A DNA stretch of 64,000 nucleotides from an uncultured Ligilactobacillus sp. (GTDB lineage Bacteria > Bacillota > Bacilli > Lactobacillales > Lactobacillaceae): contig CAKPXA010000001.1 in NCBI GenBank assembly GCA_934201845.1, positions 310,001 to 374,000 on the forward strand, given 5' to 3'. A program made the translations under genes and the position numbers. This document shows positions 1-7,427 of the stretch, one piece after another; position 1 is the stretch's first letter; every line of letters begins with the position of its first letter. The notes under the pieces were generated by a model. It saw only the letters and a list, made by a program, of their open reading frames with translations, searched no databases and was not told the origin of the DNA.

Positions 1-543
1 GGTCTTGGCACCTACGTTCGCGGCAGGATCCCCTTCGTCGATGATGAAAGGGACGTGACGGTCGATGACTTCAGGGGTGCGTACCAGCAGTTCGGAGCCG
101 ACCGCATCAAGTCCGACGTTCTGGTCTTTGACGTCGAACTTCCAAGTGAGGAGATTCAGAAGAATCTCGGCATCAAGCGCATCGACCCGGTCTACGAGGT
201 AAAGCGGATCCGCGCGATTGACGGCATTCCGACGGTCCTTGAGCACACTTACATGCCGGTGAAGCTCGTTCCGGAACTTTCCAAGGAAATCTGCGAGGAG
301 TCAGTCTATACGTACATTAATGAGAAGCTTGGACTGAAGTTCGGCAACGCCTTCAGGAAGTTTTCCGCTCTTGCCGCCGACGATGACGATGCCAAGTATC
401 TCGGTGTTGAAAAGGGGTCTCCGATTCTCGAAATCGAACAGGTTGTCTGGCTCACGAACGGCAAGACGATTGAATACTCCAGAAGCCGTGTTCCGGGCGA
501 CAGGCGCAGTTACACGGTAATGAACGTCAATAATTTCAGCTGA
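1..543 (+). CDS. GntR-family transcriptional regulator with UTRA domain (5' end missing)
   Basis: The frame is open from the first base, so the gene begins upstream of the window; 180 codons are present. The first residues, GLGTYVRG, look like the conserved end of the winged helix of a GntR-type DNA-binding domain. The remainder fits a UTRA effector-binding domain, including the late stretch IEYSRSRVPGDR typical of its last strands. Regulators of this HutC/FarR type are usually repressors that respond to a sugar phosphate or other small metabolite. The effector and target operon cannot be told from here. An internal GTG at 55 is not a credible start because homology runs upstream of it. A terminator follows directly. 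Confidence 0.85.
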   Translation, partial: GLGTYVRGRIPFVDDERDVTVDDFRGAYQQFGADRIKSDVLVFDVELPSEEIQKNLGIKRIDPVYEVKRIRAIDGIPTVLEHTYMPVKLVPELSKEICEESVYTYINEKLGLKFGNAFRKFSALAADDDDAKYLGVEKGSPILEIEQVVWLTNGKTIEYSRSRVPGDRRSYTVMNVNNFS

Positions 544-549
544 TGAGAG

Positions 550-577
550 GCGTTCCGGGGCACCGGAACGCTTTTTT
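550..577 (+). terminator. Rho-independent terminator of the GntR gene
   Basis: A nine-base-pair GC-rich stem (550-558 with 563-571), four-base loop, then six T. Confidence 0.85.
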
Positions 578-828
578 GCTAATATCATTACAATTGAATG
601 TGAAGAAGAGAGTCAAAGTCACTCTATAGTCCGGGCGAGAGCTGGTTGAAATGCAGTCGGGACAACAGCCGTGCGAACACTGCATTTTCAGGCAAGGTTT
701 CCGGAATAAGTGAAAAAAGAATTAAATTAAGGCTTTGCGTGAGTTATTCATGCGTTTTCATGATAAAATTAATTTCAATGAAGGTTATAAATGCATAATC
801 CTTAAATTAATAACCCGAACCCGTACTG

Positions 829-834
829 TATAAT
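829..834 (+). promoter_or_regulatory. Probable -10 box of the D-lactate dehydrogenase gene
   Basis: TATAAT at 829-834, 29 bases before the start codon, in an A+T-rich 285-base gap. No good -35 hexamer is visible. The gap also holds an inverted repeat (arms GAAATGCAGT at about 649 and ACTGCATTTT at about 679) of unknown role. Confidence 0.55.
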
Positions 835-862
835 AGACATTTTATTTCTTTTGGAGGAAATC

Positions 863-1849
863 ATGAAGTTTGCTGCTTTTAATGTTCGTGAAGATGAACG
901 CAGGTATTTTGAGGAATGGTCAAATGAGAACGGGATTGAAGTCTCGCTCAGCGGCCGGGAGCTCACGACGGAGAACGTGTCGGAAGTGCACGGCTTCGAC
1001 GCCGTGATTGGTCTTCAGACTGGACTTTATCCGGAAGGCATGTTCAGGACCTTCGCCGAAGAGGGCGTCAAGGTCTTCTCCGTCCGCAACGTCGGCGTCG
1101 ACAACATCGATCTCGATGACGCCGGGGCAAACGGAATTCCCGTGACGAACGTTCCGGCCTACTCTCCGAGCGCCATCGCTGAATTCTCAATCACACAGCT
1201 GCTTCAGCTGCTGCGCAACCAGAACCTGTTCAGAAAGCGCATGGCAAGGCAGGACTACCGCTGGGCACCGTATGTCGGCCATGAACTCGGCAGCATGACC
1301 GTCGGCGTGATGGGCACAGGCCGCATCGGCCGCGCGGCCATCCAGATCTACAGGGGCTTCGGTGCCAAGGTCATTGCCTACGATCCGTTCCACAATCCGG
1401 AACTTGAAAAGGAAGGCATCTACGTCGAAAGAGACGAGCTGCTGAAGCAGGCCGACGTCATCACGCTGCACATGCCGGCAACGGACGAGGACCATCACTT
1501 CATCAACGAGAAGACGCTTGCGATGATGAAGGACGGTGTCTATATCGTCAACACGGCCCGCGGCGCGCTCATCGACACGGATGCCCTGATTGCTGCCCTG
1601 AAGTCCGGCAAGGTTGCCGGCGCCGCTCTTGACACATACGAAAACGAGGCCGACATCTTCAACCACAACCTTGAGGGTCAGAAGATCGAAGACGACAACT
1701 TCAAGGAGCTCCTCAGCCTCGACAACGTCGTCGTTTCCCCGCACATTGCGTTTTACACGGACATTGCGGTCGAGAACATGGTCAAGATCGCCCTTGATTC
1801 GGCCCGGTCGGTCGTTGAAACGGGCACTGCATCCACAATCGTGAAATAG
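863..1849 (+). CDS. ldhA: D-lactate dehydrogenase (D-2-hydroxyacid dehydrogenase family)
   Basis: Reduces pyruvate to D-lactate with NADH in the cytosol, re-oxidising glycolytic NADH. The 328-residue product has the NAD-binding glycine motif GTGRIG at 151-156 and catalytic residues R233, E262 and H294 with exactly the spacing of characterised D-LDHs (R235, E264, H296). The C-terminal stretch HIAFYTDIAVENM resembles D-LDH more than phosphoglycerate or formate dehydrogenases. The start is the ATG at 863 behind GGAGG at 853-857; the TTG at 851 overlaps that ribosome site. It is a single-gene unit. Its position near pfkA and pyk fits a fermentative metabolism. A related 2-hydroxyacid substrate cannot be excluded. 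Confidence 0.88.
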   Translation: MKFAAFNVREDERRYFEEWSNENGIEVSLSGRELTTENVSEVHGFDAVIGLQTGLYPEGMFRTFAEEGVKVFSVRNVGVDNIDLDDAGANGIPVTNVPAYSPSAIAEFSITQLLQLLRNQNLFRKRMARQDYRWAPYVGHELGSMTVGVMGTGRIGRAAIQIYRGFGAKVIAYDPFHNPELEKEGIYVERDELLKQADVITLHMPATDEDHHFINEKTLAMMKDGVYIVNTARGALIDTDALIAALKSGKVAGAALDTYENEADIFNHNLEGQKIEDDNFKELLSLDNVVVSPHIAFYTDIAVENMVKIALDSARSVVETGTASTIVK

Positions 1850-1856
1850 AACCGGT

Positions 1857-1881
1857 CCCGCTGCATGCCAGCGGGATTTTT
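1857..1881 (+). terminator. Terminator of ldhA
   Basis: Seven-base-pair stem CCCGCTG/CAGCGGG (1857-1863, 1869-1875) followed by an A and a T-run. Confidence 0.8.
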
Positions 1882-1912
1882 CCGTCCAAATGCAGAGCCT
1901 TCGTAAAAACTG

Positions 1913-1941
1913 TTGCATTTGCCGGGAGGATAAAGTATAAT
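1913..1941 (+). promoter_or_regulatory. Promoter of rpsB-tsf
   Basis: -10 TATAAT at 1936-1941 with TTGCAT at 1913-1918, spacer 17. The -35 is weak, but a TTGCAT-like -35 recurs at 35356. Confidence 0.7.
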
Positions 1942-1948
1942 GTAGAAA

Positions 1949-2036
1949 GTGCTGTGAATCAGCACAATTCACACCCCATGCGATGGCAAAAAGGTTGCTC
2001 GCATGAGTCTTCAGCCGTTGAACATGGGGGAGGATA
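1949..2036 (+). promoter_or_regulatory. Structured 5' leader of rpsB
   Basis: A small hairpin (GTGCTG 1949-1954 with CAGCAC 1960-1965) is followed by a long one, CATGCGA 1977-1983 with TCGCATG 1999-2005, extended inside by GCAA/TTGC. An overlapping alternative helix pairs CCCCATG 1974-1980 with CATGGGG 2023-2029. The two cannot form in full together. S2 autoregulates rpsB in other bacteria, so a ribosomal-protein leader is a fair inference; no named family was matched. Confidence 0.5.
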
Positions 2037-2064
2037 TTAAAAACTATTTTGGAGGTTAATTGTT

Positions 2065-2856
2065 ATGGCTGTTATTTCCATGAAACAATTACTTGAAGCT
2101 GGTGTACACTTCGGTCACCAGACACGTCGCTGGAACCCTAAGATGAAGCAGTTCATCTTCACGGAACGCAATGGTATCTACATCATCGATCTGCAGAAGA
2201 CCGTAAAGCTCATTGACGATGCCTATGACTTCGTGAAGGACGCTGCAGCCAATGACGGCGTAATCCTCTTTGTCGGCACAAAGAAGCAGGCACAGGACGC
2301 CGTTGAGGAAGAGGCAAAGCGCTGCGGTCAGTACTATGTCAACCATCGCTGGCTTGGCGGTACGCTGACGAACTGGAACACAATCCAGACACGCATCAAG
2401 CGCCTCAAGGAAATCAAGGCTATGGAAGAAGACGGCACATTCGACCGACTTCCTAAGAAGGAAGTCGCAGTGCTCGTAAAGCAGCGCGACCGTCTTCAGA
2501 AGTTCCTTGGCGGCATCGAAGACATGCCGCGCATCCCTGATGTTCTCTTCATCGTCGATCCACGCAAGGAACGCATCGCCGTCAAGGAAGCACAGAAGCT
2601 TAACATCCCTATCGTTGCCATGGTCGACACAAACGCCGATCCTGACGAAATCGACGTTAAGATTCCTTCAAACGACGACGCAATCCGTGCCGTTCGTCTG
2701 ATTACATCCAAGATGGCAGACGCTGTCATCGAAGGCCGTCAGGGCGAAGACGAAGCTCCTGTTGAAGAAGCTTTCAAGGCTGACGAAAACGTTGATTCAA
2801 TCGAAGACATCGTTGAAGCAGTTGAAGGCGACAACGACAGCACAGATGCTGAATAG
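2065..2856 (+). CDS. rpsB: 30S ribosomal protein S2
   Basis: Structural protein of the small ribosomal subunit, at the head-body junction near S1 and S21. The 263-residue product begins with the family signature [20 protein letters not shown] and carries FVGTKKQA and the WLGGTLTNW block. It has an acidic C-terminal tail from about residue 228, which is common in Firmicute S2. The start has GGAGG nine bases upstream. It is the first gene of rpsB-tsf, with a hairpin between the two. Codon use (many AAG, CTT, GTT, ACA) is that of a highly expressed gene. Confidence 0.98.
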   Translation: MAVISMKQLLEAGVHFGHQTRRWNPKMKQFIFTERNGIYIIDLQKTVKLIDDAYDFVKDAAANDGVILFVGTKKQAQDAVEEEAKRCGQYYVNHRWLGGTLTNWNTIQTRIKRLKEIKAMEEDGTFDRLPKKEVAVLVKQRDRLQKFLGGIEDMPRIPDVLFIVDPRKERIAVKEAQKLNIPIVAMVDTNADPDEIDVKIPSNDDAIRAVRLITSKMADAVIEGRQGEDEAPVEEAFKADENVDSIEDIVEAVEGDNDSTDAE

Positions 2857-2872
2857 TTAGTCAATAACTTAG

Positions 2873-2925
2873 GCTGTCTCGGATGGGCATTTGAGCCTCA
2901 GGTTCGGGGCAGTTTTTTTGGTAAA
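2873..2925 (+). terminator. Intercistronic hairpin with T-run between rpsB and tsf
   Basis: CTGTCTCGGA pairs with TTCGGGGCAG, including G-T wobbles, enclosing a smaller GGC/GCC stem, and seven T follow. It probably attenuates read-through into tsf rather than stopping it fully. Confidence 0.6.
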
Positions 2926-2953
2926 AATCATATTTAAGGAGGCCATTTCAACT

Positions 2954-3829
2954 ATGGCAAAAATTACTGCTGCACAGGTAAAAGAATTGCGCGACAAGAC
3001 AGGCGTCGGCATGATGGATGCTAAGAAGGCCCTCGTTGCCGTTGACGGTGACATGGACAAGGCCATCGACTTCCTTCGTGAAAAGGGTATTGCAAAGGCT
3101 GCCAAGAAGAGCGACCGCGTTGCCGCTGAAGGTCTTGCAGACGTTGAAGTTGTGGGCAACACAGCTGCAATCGTTGAAATCAACGCTGAAACGGACTTTG
3201 TTGCTCAGAACCAGCAGTTCAGGGATCTTGTGAAGAACATTGCAACTGCCATCGCCAAGAACAAGCCGGCCGACCTCGAAGCTGCCCTTGCAGTCAAGAC
3301 GGAAAACGGCACAATCAACGATGAAATCATCGAAGCAACACAGGTCATCGGCGAAAAGATCACACTCCGTCGTTTCCAGGTCGTTGAAAAGTCCGACAGC
3401 GAAAACTTCGGCGTATACCTTCACATGGGCGGCCGCATCGCCGTTCTGACGGTTGTTGACGGCGCTGACGAGACAGTTGCCAAGGACGTTGCAATGCACA
3501 TTGCCGCAAGCAACCCCAAGTATGTCAACCGTGACCAGGTTCCTGCAGAGGAAGTTGAACACGAAAAGGCTGTCCTTACGGAAGAAGCCAAGAACGAAGG
3601 CAAGCCTGAAAAGATCATCGAGAAGATGGTTGAAGGCCGTCTCGGCAAGTTCTTTGCTGAAATCGTCCTCGACGAACAGGACTTCGTCAAGGATCCGGAC
3701 CAGACGGTTGCCAAGTACGTAGCTTCAAAGAACGGCAAGAACAAGTCATTCACACGCTACGAAGTCGGCGAAGGCATCGAAAAGAAGGCTGACAACTTCG
3801 TTGAGGAAGTCATGAGCCAGGTTAAGTAA
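2954..3829 (+). CDS. tsf: Elongation factor Ts
   Basis: Guanine-nucleotide exchange factor that recycles EF-Tu-GDP to EF-Tu-GTP. The 291-residue product starts [20 protein letters not shown], has the TDFVAQN signature near residues 80-86 ([13 protein letters not shown]), and ends with a C-terminal [11 protein letters not shown] block. The ATG at 2954 follows AAGGAGG at 2937-2943; an upstream in-frame codon at 2891 falls within the intergenic hairpin and is rejected. It follows rpsB as usual, but pyrH and frr, which often come next, lie 33 kb away in this window. Confidence 0.97.
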   Translation: MAKITAAQVKELRDKTGVGMMDAKKALVAVDGDMDKAIDFLREKGIAKAAKKSDRVAAEGLADVEVVGNTAAIVEINAETDFVAQNQQFRDLVKNIATAIAKNKPADLEAALAVKTENGTINDEIIEATQVIGEKITLRRFQVVEKSDSENFGVYLHMGGRIAVLTVVDGADETVAKDVAMHIAASNPKYVNRDQVPAEEVEHEKAVLTEEAKNEGKPEKIIEKMVEGRLGKFFAEIVLDEQDFVKDPDQTVAKYVASKNGKNKSFTRYEVGEGIEKKADNFVEEVMSQVK

Positions 3830-3836
3830 TCTGCAG

Positions 3837-3864
3837 GGAGACCGGAATTTCCGGTCTCCTTTTT
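3837..3864 (+). terminator. Terminator of rpsB-tsf
   Basis: Ten-base-pair stem GGAGACCGGA/TCCGGTCTCC, three-base loop, then a T-run. Confidence 0.9.
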
Positions 3865-4178
3865 CGTGTATTCGTATTATTAAGTGTTTTCAAGACATAT
3901 GTAAGTCTTTGAATGGCTATACTGATGAAATTCAAGGTGTGGTACGTAAATTGAATAAGTGTTTACACTAAAATTACATTAGTTTTTACGTATGGCAAGT
4001 TAACGAGTTCTTTGAGTTATCAGCAATTCAAAATATTTCGATGTAGTGAGACGATATCGAAAAAACATATATCAACTTTTTATGAAATTCGCTTAAATAA
4101 CAAGACAAAAACTTAAAAAAGTGATAACATGGTTTTTGGAGAATGTAGTGCTACAGAATTTTTACTTGAGGTGAAGAA
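3865..4178. other. A+T-rich intergenic region before pfkA
   Basis: About 314 bases, markedly more A+T-rich than its neighbours. No open frame of note and no RNA family is recognised. It must hold the pfkA promoter; GATAAC at about 4122 is a possible -10, without a convincing -35. Confidence 0.5.
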
Positions 4179-5141
4179 ATGAAACGCATTGGTATTTTGA
4201 CAAGTGGCGGCGACTCATCCGGCATGAACGCTGCCGTGCGTGCAATTGCCCGTTCTGCAATGAATGCAGGACTTGAAGCATACGGTATCAACTATGGTTA
4301 CAAGGGCCTTGTTGAAGGAAACATCTTCAAGATGGAATCCCATCAGCTTGACGGCATCATCAACCGTGGCGGTACAATCCTTTACTCTGCACGTTTCCCG
4401 GAATTCGCAGAAAAGGAAACGCAGCTCAAAGGCATCGAACAGCTTAAGAAGTTCGGCATTGATGCACTTGTTGTCATCGGTGGCGACGGCTCCTATCATG
4501 GTGCCCTGAAGCTCACGAAGCTCGGTTTCAACTCAATCGGCGTCCCAGGCACGATTGACAACGACATCCCGGGCACTGACTTCACAATCGGCTTCGATAC
4601 AGCTGTCAGCGTTGCAACGGAAGCTCTTGACCGCATCAATGACACGGCAACTTCACACCAGCGTGTGTTCGTTGTTGAAGTCATGGGTCGCGGCGCAGGC
4701 GACATTGCTCTCTGGTCCGGAATCGCAGCCGGCGCAGATGCAATCGTCATTCCAGAACGCGACTACGATGTTCAGGCAATTGCCGACAAGCTCACTGCCA
4801 ACCGTGAACACGGCAAGGATCATGGCCTTGTTGTCGTTGCTGAAGGCGTAATGTCCGCAGCAGACTTCAAGGAAAAGCTTGACAAGTGCGGTGACTTCGA
4901 CAGCCGTGCAATCACGCTCGGTCACATCCAGCGCGGCGGCGTTCCTACTCCTAAGGACCGCGTGCTCGCAAGCCGCTTCGGTGACTATGCTGTCCGTCTT
5001 CTTCTTGAAGGCAAGGGCGGTCTTGCCATCGGCATCCATGACAACAAGCTCGTTGCCACGGATATCATCGACACACTCGAAAACCACAAGCATCAGACAG
5101 ACGTTTCTCTTGCAGACCTGAATGATCGCTTGAGCTTCTAG
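4179..5141 (+). CDS. pfkA: ATP-dependent 6-phosphofructokinase
   Basis: Commits fructose 6-phosphate to glycolysis by ATP-dependent phosphorylation. The 320-residue length is standard for bacterial PFK-A. Visible motifs are the ATP loop GGDSSGMN (10-17, where many PFKs have GGDAPGMN), GGDGSYHGA, the catalytic TIDND with D127 at the E. coli position, [11 protein letters not shown], and LGHIQRGG with the fructose-phosphate-binding arginine. The Ser-Ser in the first loop is a mild variant. It is followed after 64 bases by pyk, as in many Firmicutes, and probably cotranscribed with it. Confidence 0.96.
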   Translation: MKRIGILTSGGDSSGMNAAVRAIARSAMNAGLEAYGINYGYKGLVEGNIFKMESHQLDGIINRGGTILYSARFPEFAEKETQLKGIEQLKKFGIDALVVIGGDGSYHGALKLTKLGFNSIGVPGTIDNDIPGTDFTIGFDTAVSVATEALDRINDTATSHQRVFVVEVMGRGAGDIALWSGIAAGADAIVIPERDYDVQAIADKLTANREHGKDHGLVVVAEGVMSAADFKEKLDKCGDFDSRAITLGHIQRGGVPTPKDRVLASRFGDYAVRLLLEGKGGLAIGIHDNKLVATDIIDTLENHKHQTDVSLADLNDRLSF

Positions 5142-5205
5142 TTTCGTTGAATTTGTAAAATCGGCGTAAAGTCATTTTAAATTTTTCAAAGGAGAGATTT
5201 TACTC

Positions 5206-6966
5206 ATGAAAAAGACCAAGATTGTAAGTACACTTGGACCAGCCAGCTCAGACCTGGATACAATTTGCAAGTTGATTGAAGCAGGTGCAAACGTATTCCG
5301 CTTCAACTTCTCACATGGTGACCATGAAGAACATCTCGGCCGCATGAACCTCGTTCATCAGGCTGAAAAGATCACAGGCAAGATGGTCGGCATCATGCTT
5401 GATACAAAGGGTGCTGAAATCCGTACAACAGTACAGAAGGAAGGCAAGATCAAGTTTGAAATCGGCGATGAAGTGCGCATCTCCATGGATGATTCCATCG
5501 AAGGCACACACGAAAAGATTGCCGTAACATATCCGGGCCTTTACGACGACGTTCATGAAGGCGGCCATGTTCTCTTTGACGACGGTCTCATTGACATGCA
5601 GGTTGAGAAGAAGGACGAAGCAAACCATGAACTGGTATGCAAGGTTCTCAACGAAGGCGTGCTCGGCTCACGCAAGGGTGTCAATGCCCCTGGCGTTTCC
5701 ATCAACCTTCCTGGCATTACGGAAAAGGATGCCGATGACATTCGCTTCGGTCTTGACAACGAAATCAACTTCATCGCCGCATCATTCGTACGTAAGCCAC
5801 AGGACGTTCTCGACATCCGTGAACTTCTTGAAGAAAAGCACATGGAACATGTTCAGATCTTCCCTAAGATTGAATCACAGGAAGGCATCGACAACATCGA
5901 TGACATCCTCAAGGTTTCAGACGGTCTTATGATTGCCCGTGGCGACATGGGTGTCGAAATTCCGGCAGAAAACGTTCCTCTGGTACAGAAGTCACTCATC
6001 AAGAAGTGCAACGCCCTTGGCATGCCTGTCATCACGGCTACACAGATGCTTGACTCAATGCAGGAAAACCCACGCCCTACACGTGCCGAAGCTTCTGACG
6101 TTGCCAACGCCGTATTCGACGGTACAGACGCAACAATGCTTTCAGGCGAATCCGCAAACGGCGACTACCCTGTAGAAGCAGTTGCAACAATGGCACGCAT
6201 TGACGTCAAGGCTGAAAACGCACTCCGTCAGCACAAGACATTTGCCATCAACGACTTTGACAAGACGGACGTTACGGAAGCAATCGGCCGTGCCGTTGCC
6301 GAAGCAGCTGACAACCTCAACATCAAGACGATTGTTGCCGCTACAAAGTCCGGCCACACAGCACGTATGATCTCCAAGTACCGTCCGGATGCAGACATCC
6401 TGGCAGTTACATTCGACGAACGTACACGCCGCGGCCTTTCCATCAACTGGGGCGTTTACCCGGTTGTTGCTGAAACACCATCTTCAACTGATGAAATGTT
6501 CAGCCTGGCAACAGAAGAAGCAAAGAAGTGCGGCTTCGCCAAGGAAGGCGACCTTATCCTCATCACAGCCGGTGTTCCGGTTGGCGAAAAGGGCACGACA
6601 AACGTCATGAAGATTCAGCTTATCGGCTCCAAGCTTGTTGAAGGCCAGGGTGTCGGTGACGAAACTGTAATCGGCAAGACAGTCGTTGCAACATCTGCTG
6701 AAGAAGCAAACAAGAAGGCCATCGAAGGCGGCATCCTTGTTACATCAACAACAGACAAGGATTACCTCCCAGCCATCGAAAAGTCTTCAGCTCTTATCGT
6801 TGAAAACGGTGGTCTTACATCACACGCTGCTGTTGTAGGCATCTCAATGGGTATTCCTGTCATCGTCGGCGCCAAGAACGCTACATCACTCATCTCTGAT
6901 GGTGAAGTCGTAACAGTTGACAGCCGTCGTGGCATTGTTTACCATGGTGCTTCCAACGCGCTTTAA
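5206..6966 (+). CDS. pyk: Pyruvate kinase with C-terminal PEP-utilising-type domain
   Basis: Transfers phosphate from phosphoenolpyruvate to ADP. At 586 residues it is the long Bacillus-type enzyme: the catalytic barrel with inserted B domain (about 1-345), the allosteric C domain (about 355-475), and an extra domain (about 480-586) ending with GGLTSHAAVVGISMGIPVIV, like the swivelling phosphohistidine domain of PEP synthase and enzyme I. Catalytic motifs include TLGPAS, RFNFSHG, FPKIES and the ARGDMGVE/ITATQML region. GGAGAG precedes the ATG. It ends the pfkA-pyk unit at a strong terminator. Confidence 0.96.
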   Translation: MKKTKIVSTLGPASSDLDTICKLIEAGANVFRFNFSHGDHEEHLGRMNLVHQAEKITGKMVGIMLDTKGAEIRTTVQKEGKIKFEIGDEVRISMDDSIEGTHEKIAVTYPGLYDDVHEGGHVLFDDGLIDMQVEKKDEANHELVCKVLNEGVLGSRKGVNAPGVSINLPGITEKDADDIRFGLDNEINFIAASFVRKPQDVLDIRELLEEKHMEHVQIFPKIESQEGIDNIDDILKVSDGLMIARGDMGVEIPAENVPLVQKSLIKKCNALGMPVITATQMLDSMQENPRPTRAEASDVANAVFDGTDATMLSGESANGDYPVEAVATMARIDVKAENALRQHKTFAINDFDKTDVTEAIGRAVAEAADNLNIKTIVAATKSGHTARMISKYRPDADILAVTFDERTRRGLSINWGVYPVVAETPSSTDEMFSLATEEAKKCGFAKEGDLILITAGVPVGEKGTTNVMKIQLIGSKLVEGQGVGDETVIGKTVVATSAEEANKKAIEGGILVTSTTDKDYLPAIEKSSALIVENGGLTSHAAVVGISMGIPVIVGAKNATSLISDGEVVTVDSRRGIVYHGASNAL

Positions 6967-7001
6967 TCAGATTTAGATACCGGTAGATTTAAACTGAAAC
7001 G

Positions 7002-7029
7002 GACCGGGGCCTTGGCCCCGGTCTTTTTT
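7002..7029 (+). terminator. Terminator of pfkA-pyk
   Basis: Ten-base-pair GC-rich inverted repeat (7002-7011, 7014-7023) followed by six T. Confidence 0.92.
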
Positions 7030-7196
7030 GTGTCCGCAGAATATCGCCGCAATGCCATAGAAGGAAACCATACCAATGCAGTTGAATCATCATTTTCACC
7101 TGTGTGCCGTCTGCGTTGCGTGGGCATCCGCCGTTGATCGGCAAAGTTCGCATGCGCTGCGACCTGGTCGGGTTTCAGCATTTTGCAAATTCTGCC

Positions 7197-7241
7197 AAAG
7201 TGGTAGTTTAAGCCCGATTTTTGCATTTTACAACCACTTTT
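7197..7241 (+). repeat. Dispersed palindromic repeat, family 2, copy A
   Basis: Begins AAAGTGGTAGTTTAAGCCCG and ends AACCACTTTT, so the ends are complementary. A second copy lies at 34213-34258 and a partial one at 11472-11515. Confidence 0.6.
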
Positions 7242-7359
7242 CGACTCTCGGCTGTAAATGGCAGTACCAAAATGTAGGAAAAGTGCGGATTGAAATTGCA
7301 CGTTTTCCATGCGGGTTTTCAGATTGATGCAGATGCAGCGGATCTGCGTCTGCTCCTGC

Positions 7360-7390
7360 TTGACAGTTCCCCTGCGGCTCCGGTTATAAT
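7360..7390 (+). promoter_or_regulatory. Promoter of the PLD-ATPase gene
   Basis: TTGACA at 7360-7365 and TATAAT at 7385-7390, both consensus but with a long 19-base spacer. The near-palindrome ending at 7352 could be an operator. Confidence 0.75.
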
Positions 7391-7427
7391 GGAAGTAACG
7401 TAAGCAGACGGTGAGGGGTAGAGGAAA

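Larger units (their letters stand above)
7030..7427. other. Intergenic region with a family-2 repeat and a promoter
   Basis: About 400 bases with no convincing gene; the short forward frame at 7076-7327 lacks a ribosome site and resembles nothing. It holds the repeat at 7197-7241, a near-palindrome at about 7329-7352 (GCAGATGCAG/CTGCGTCTGC) and the next gene's promoter. Confidence 0.6.

Noticed and set aside
7076-7327. 83-codon forward frame in the gap before the PLD-ATPase gene
   Set aside because: No ribosome site and it runs through the repeat element.
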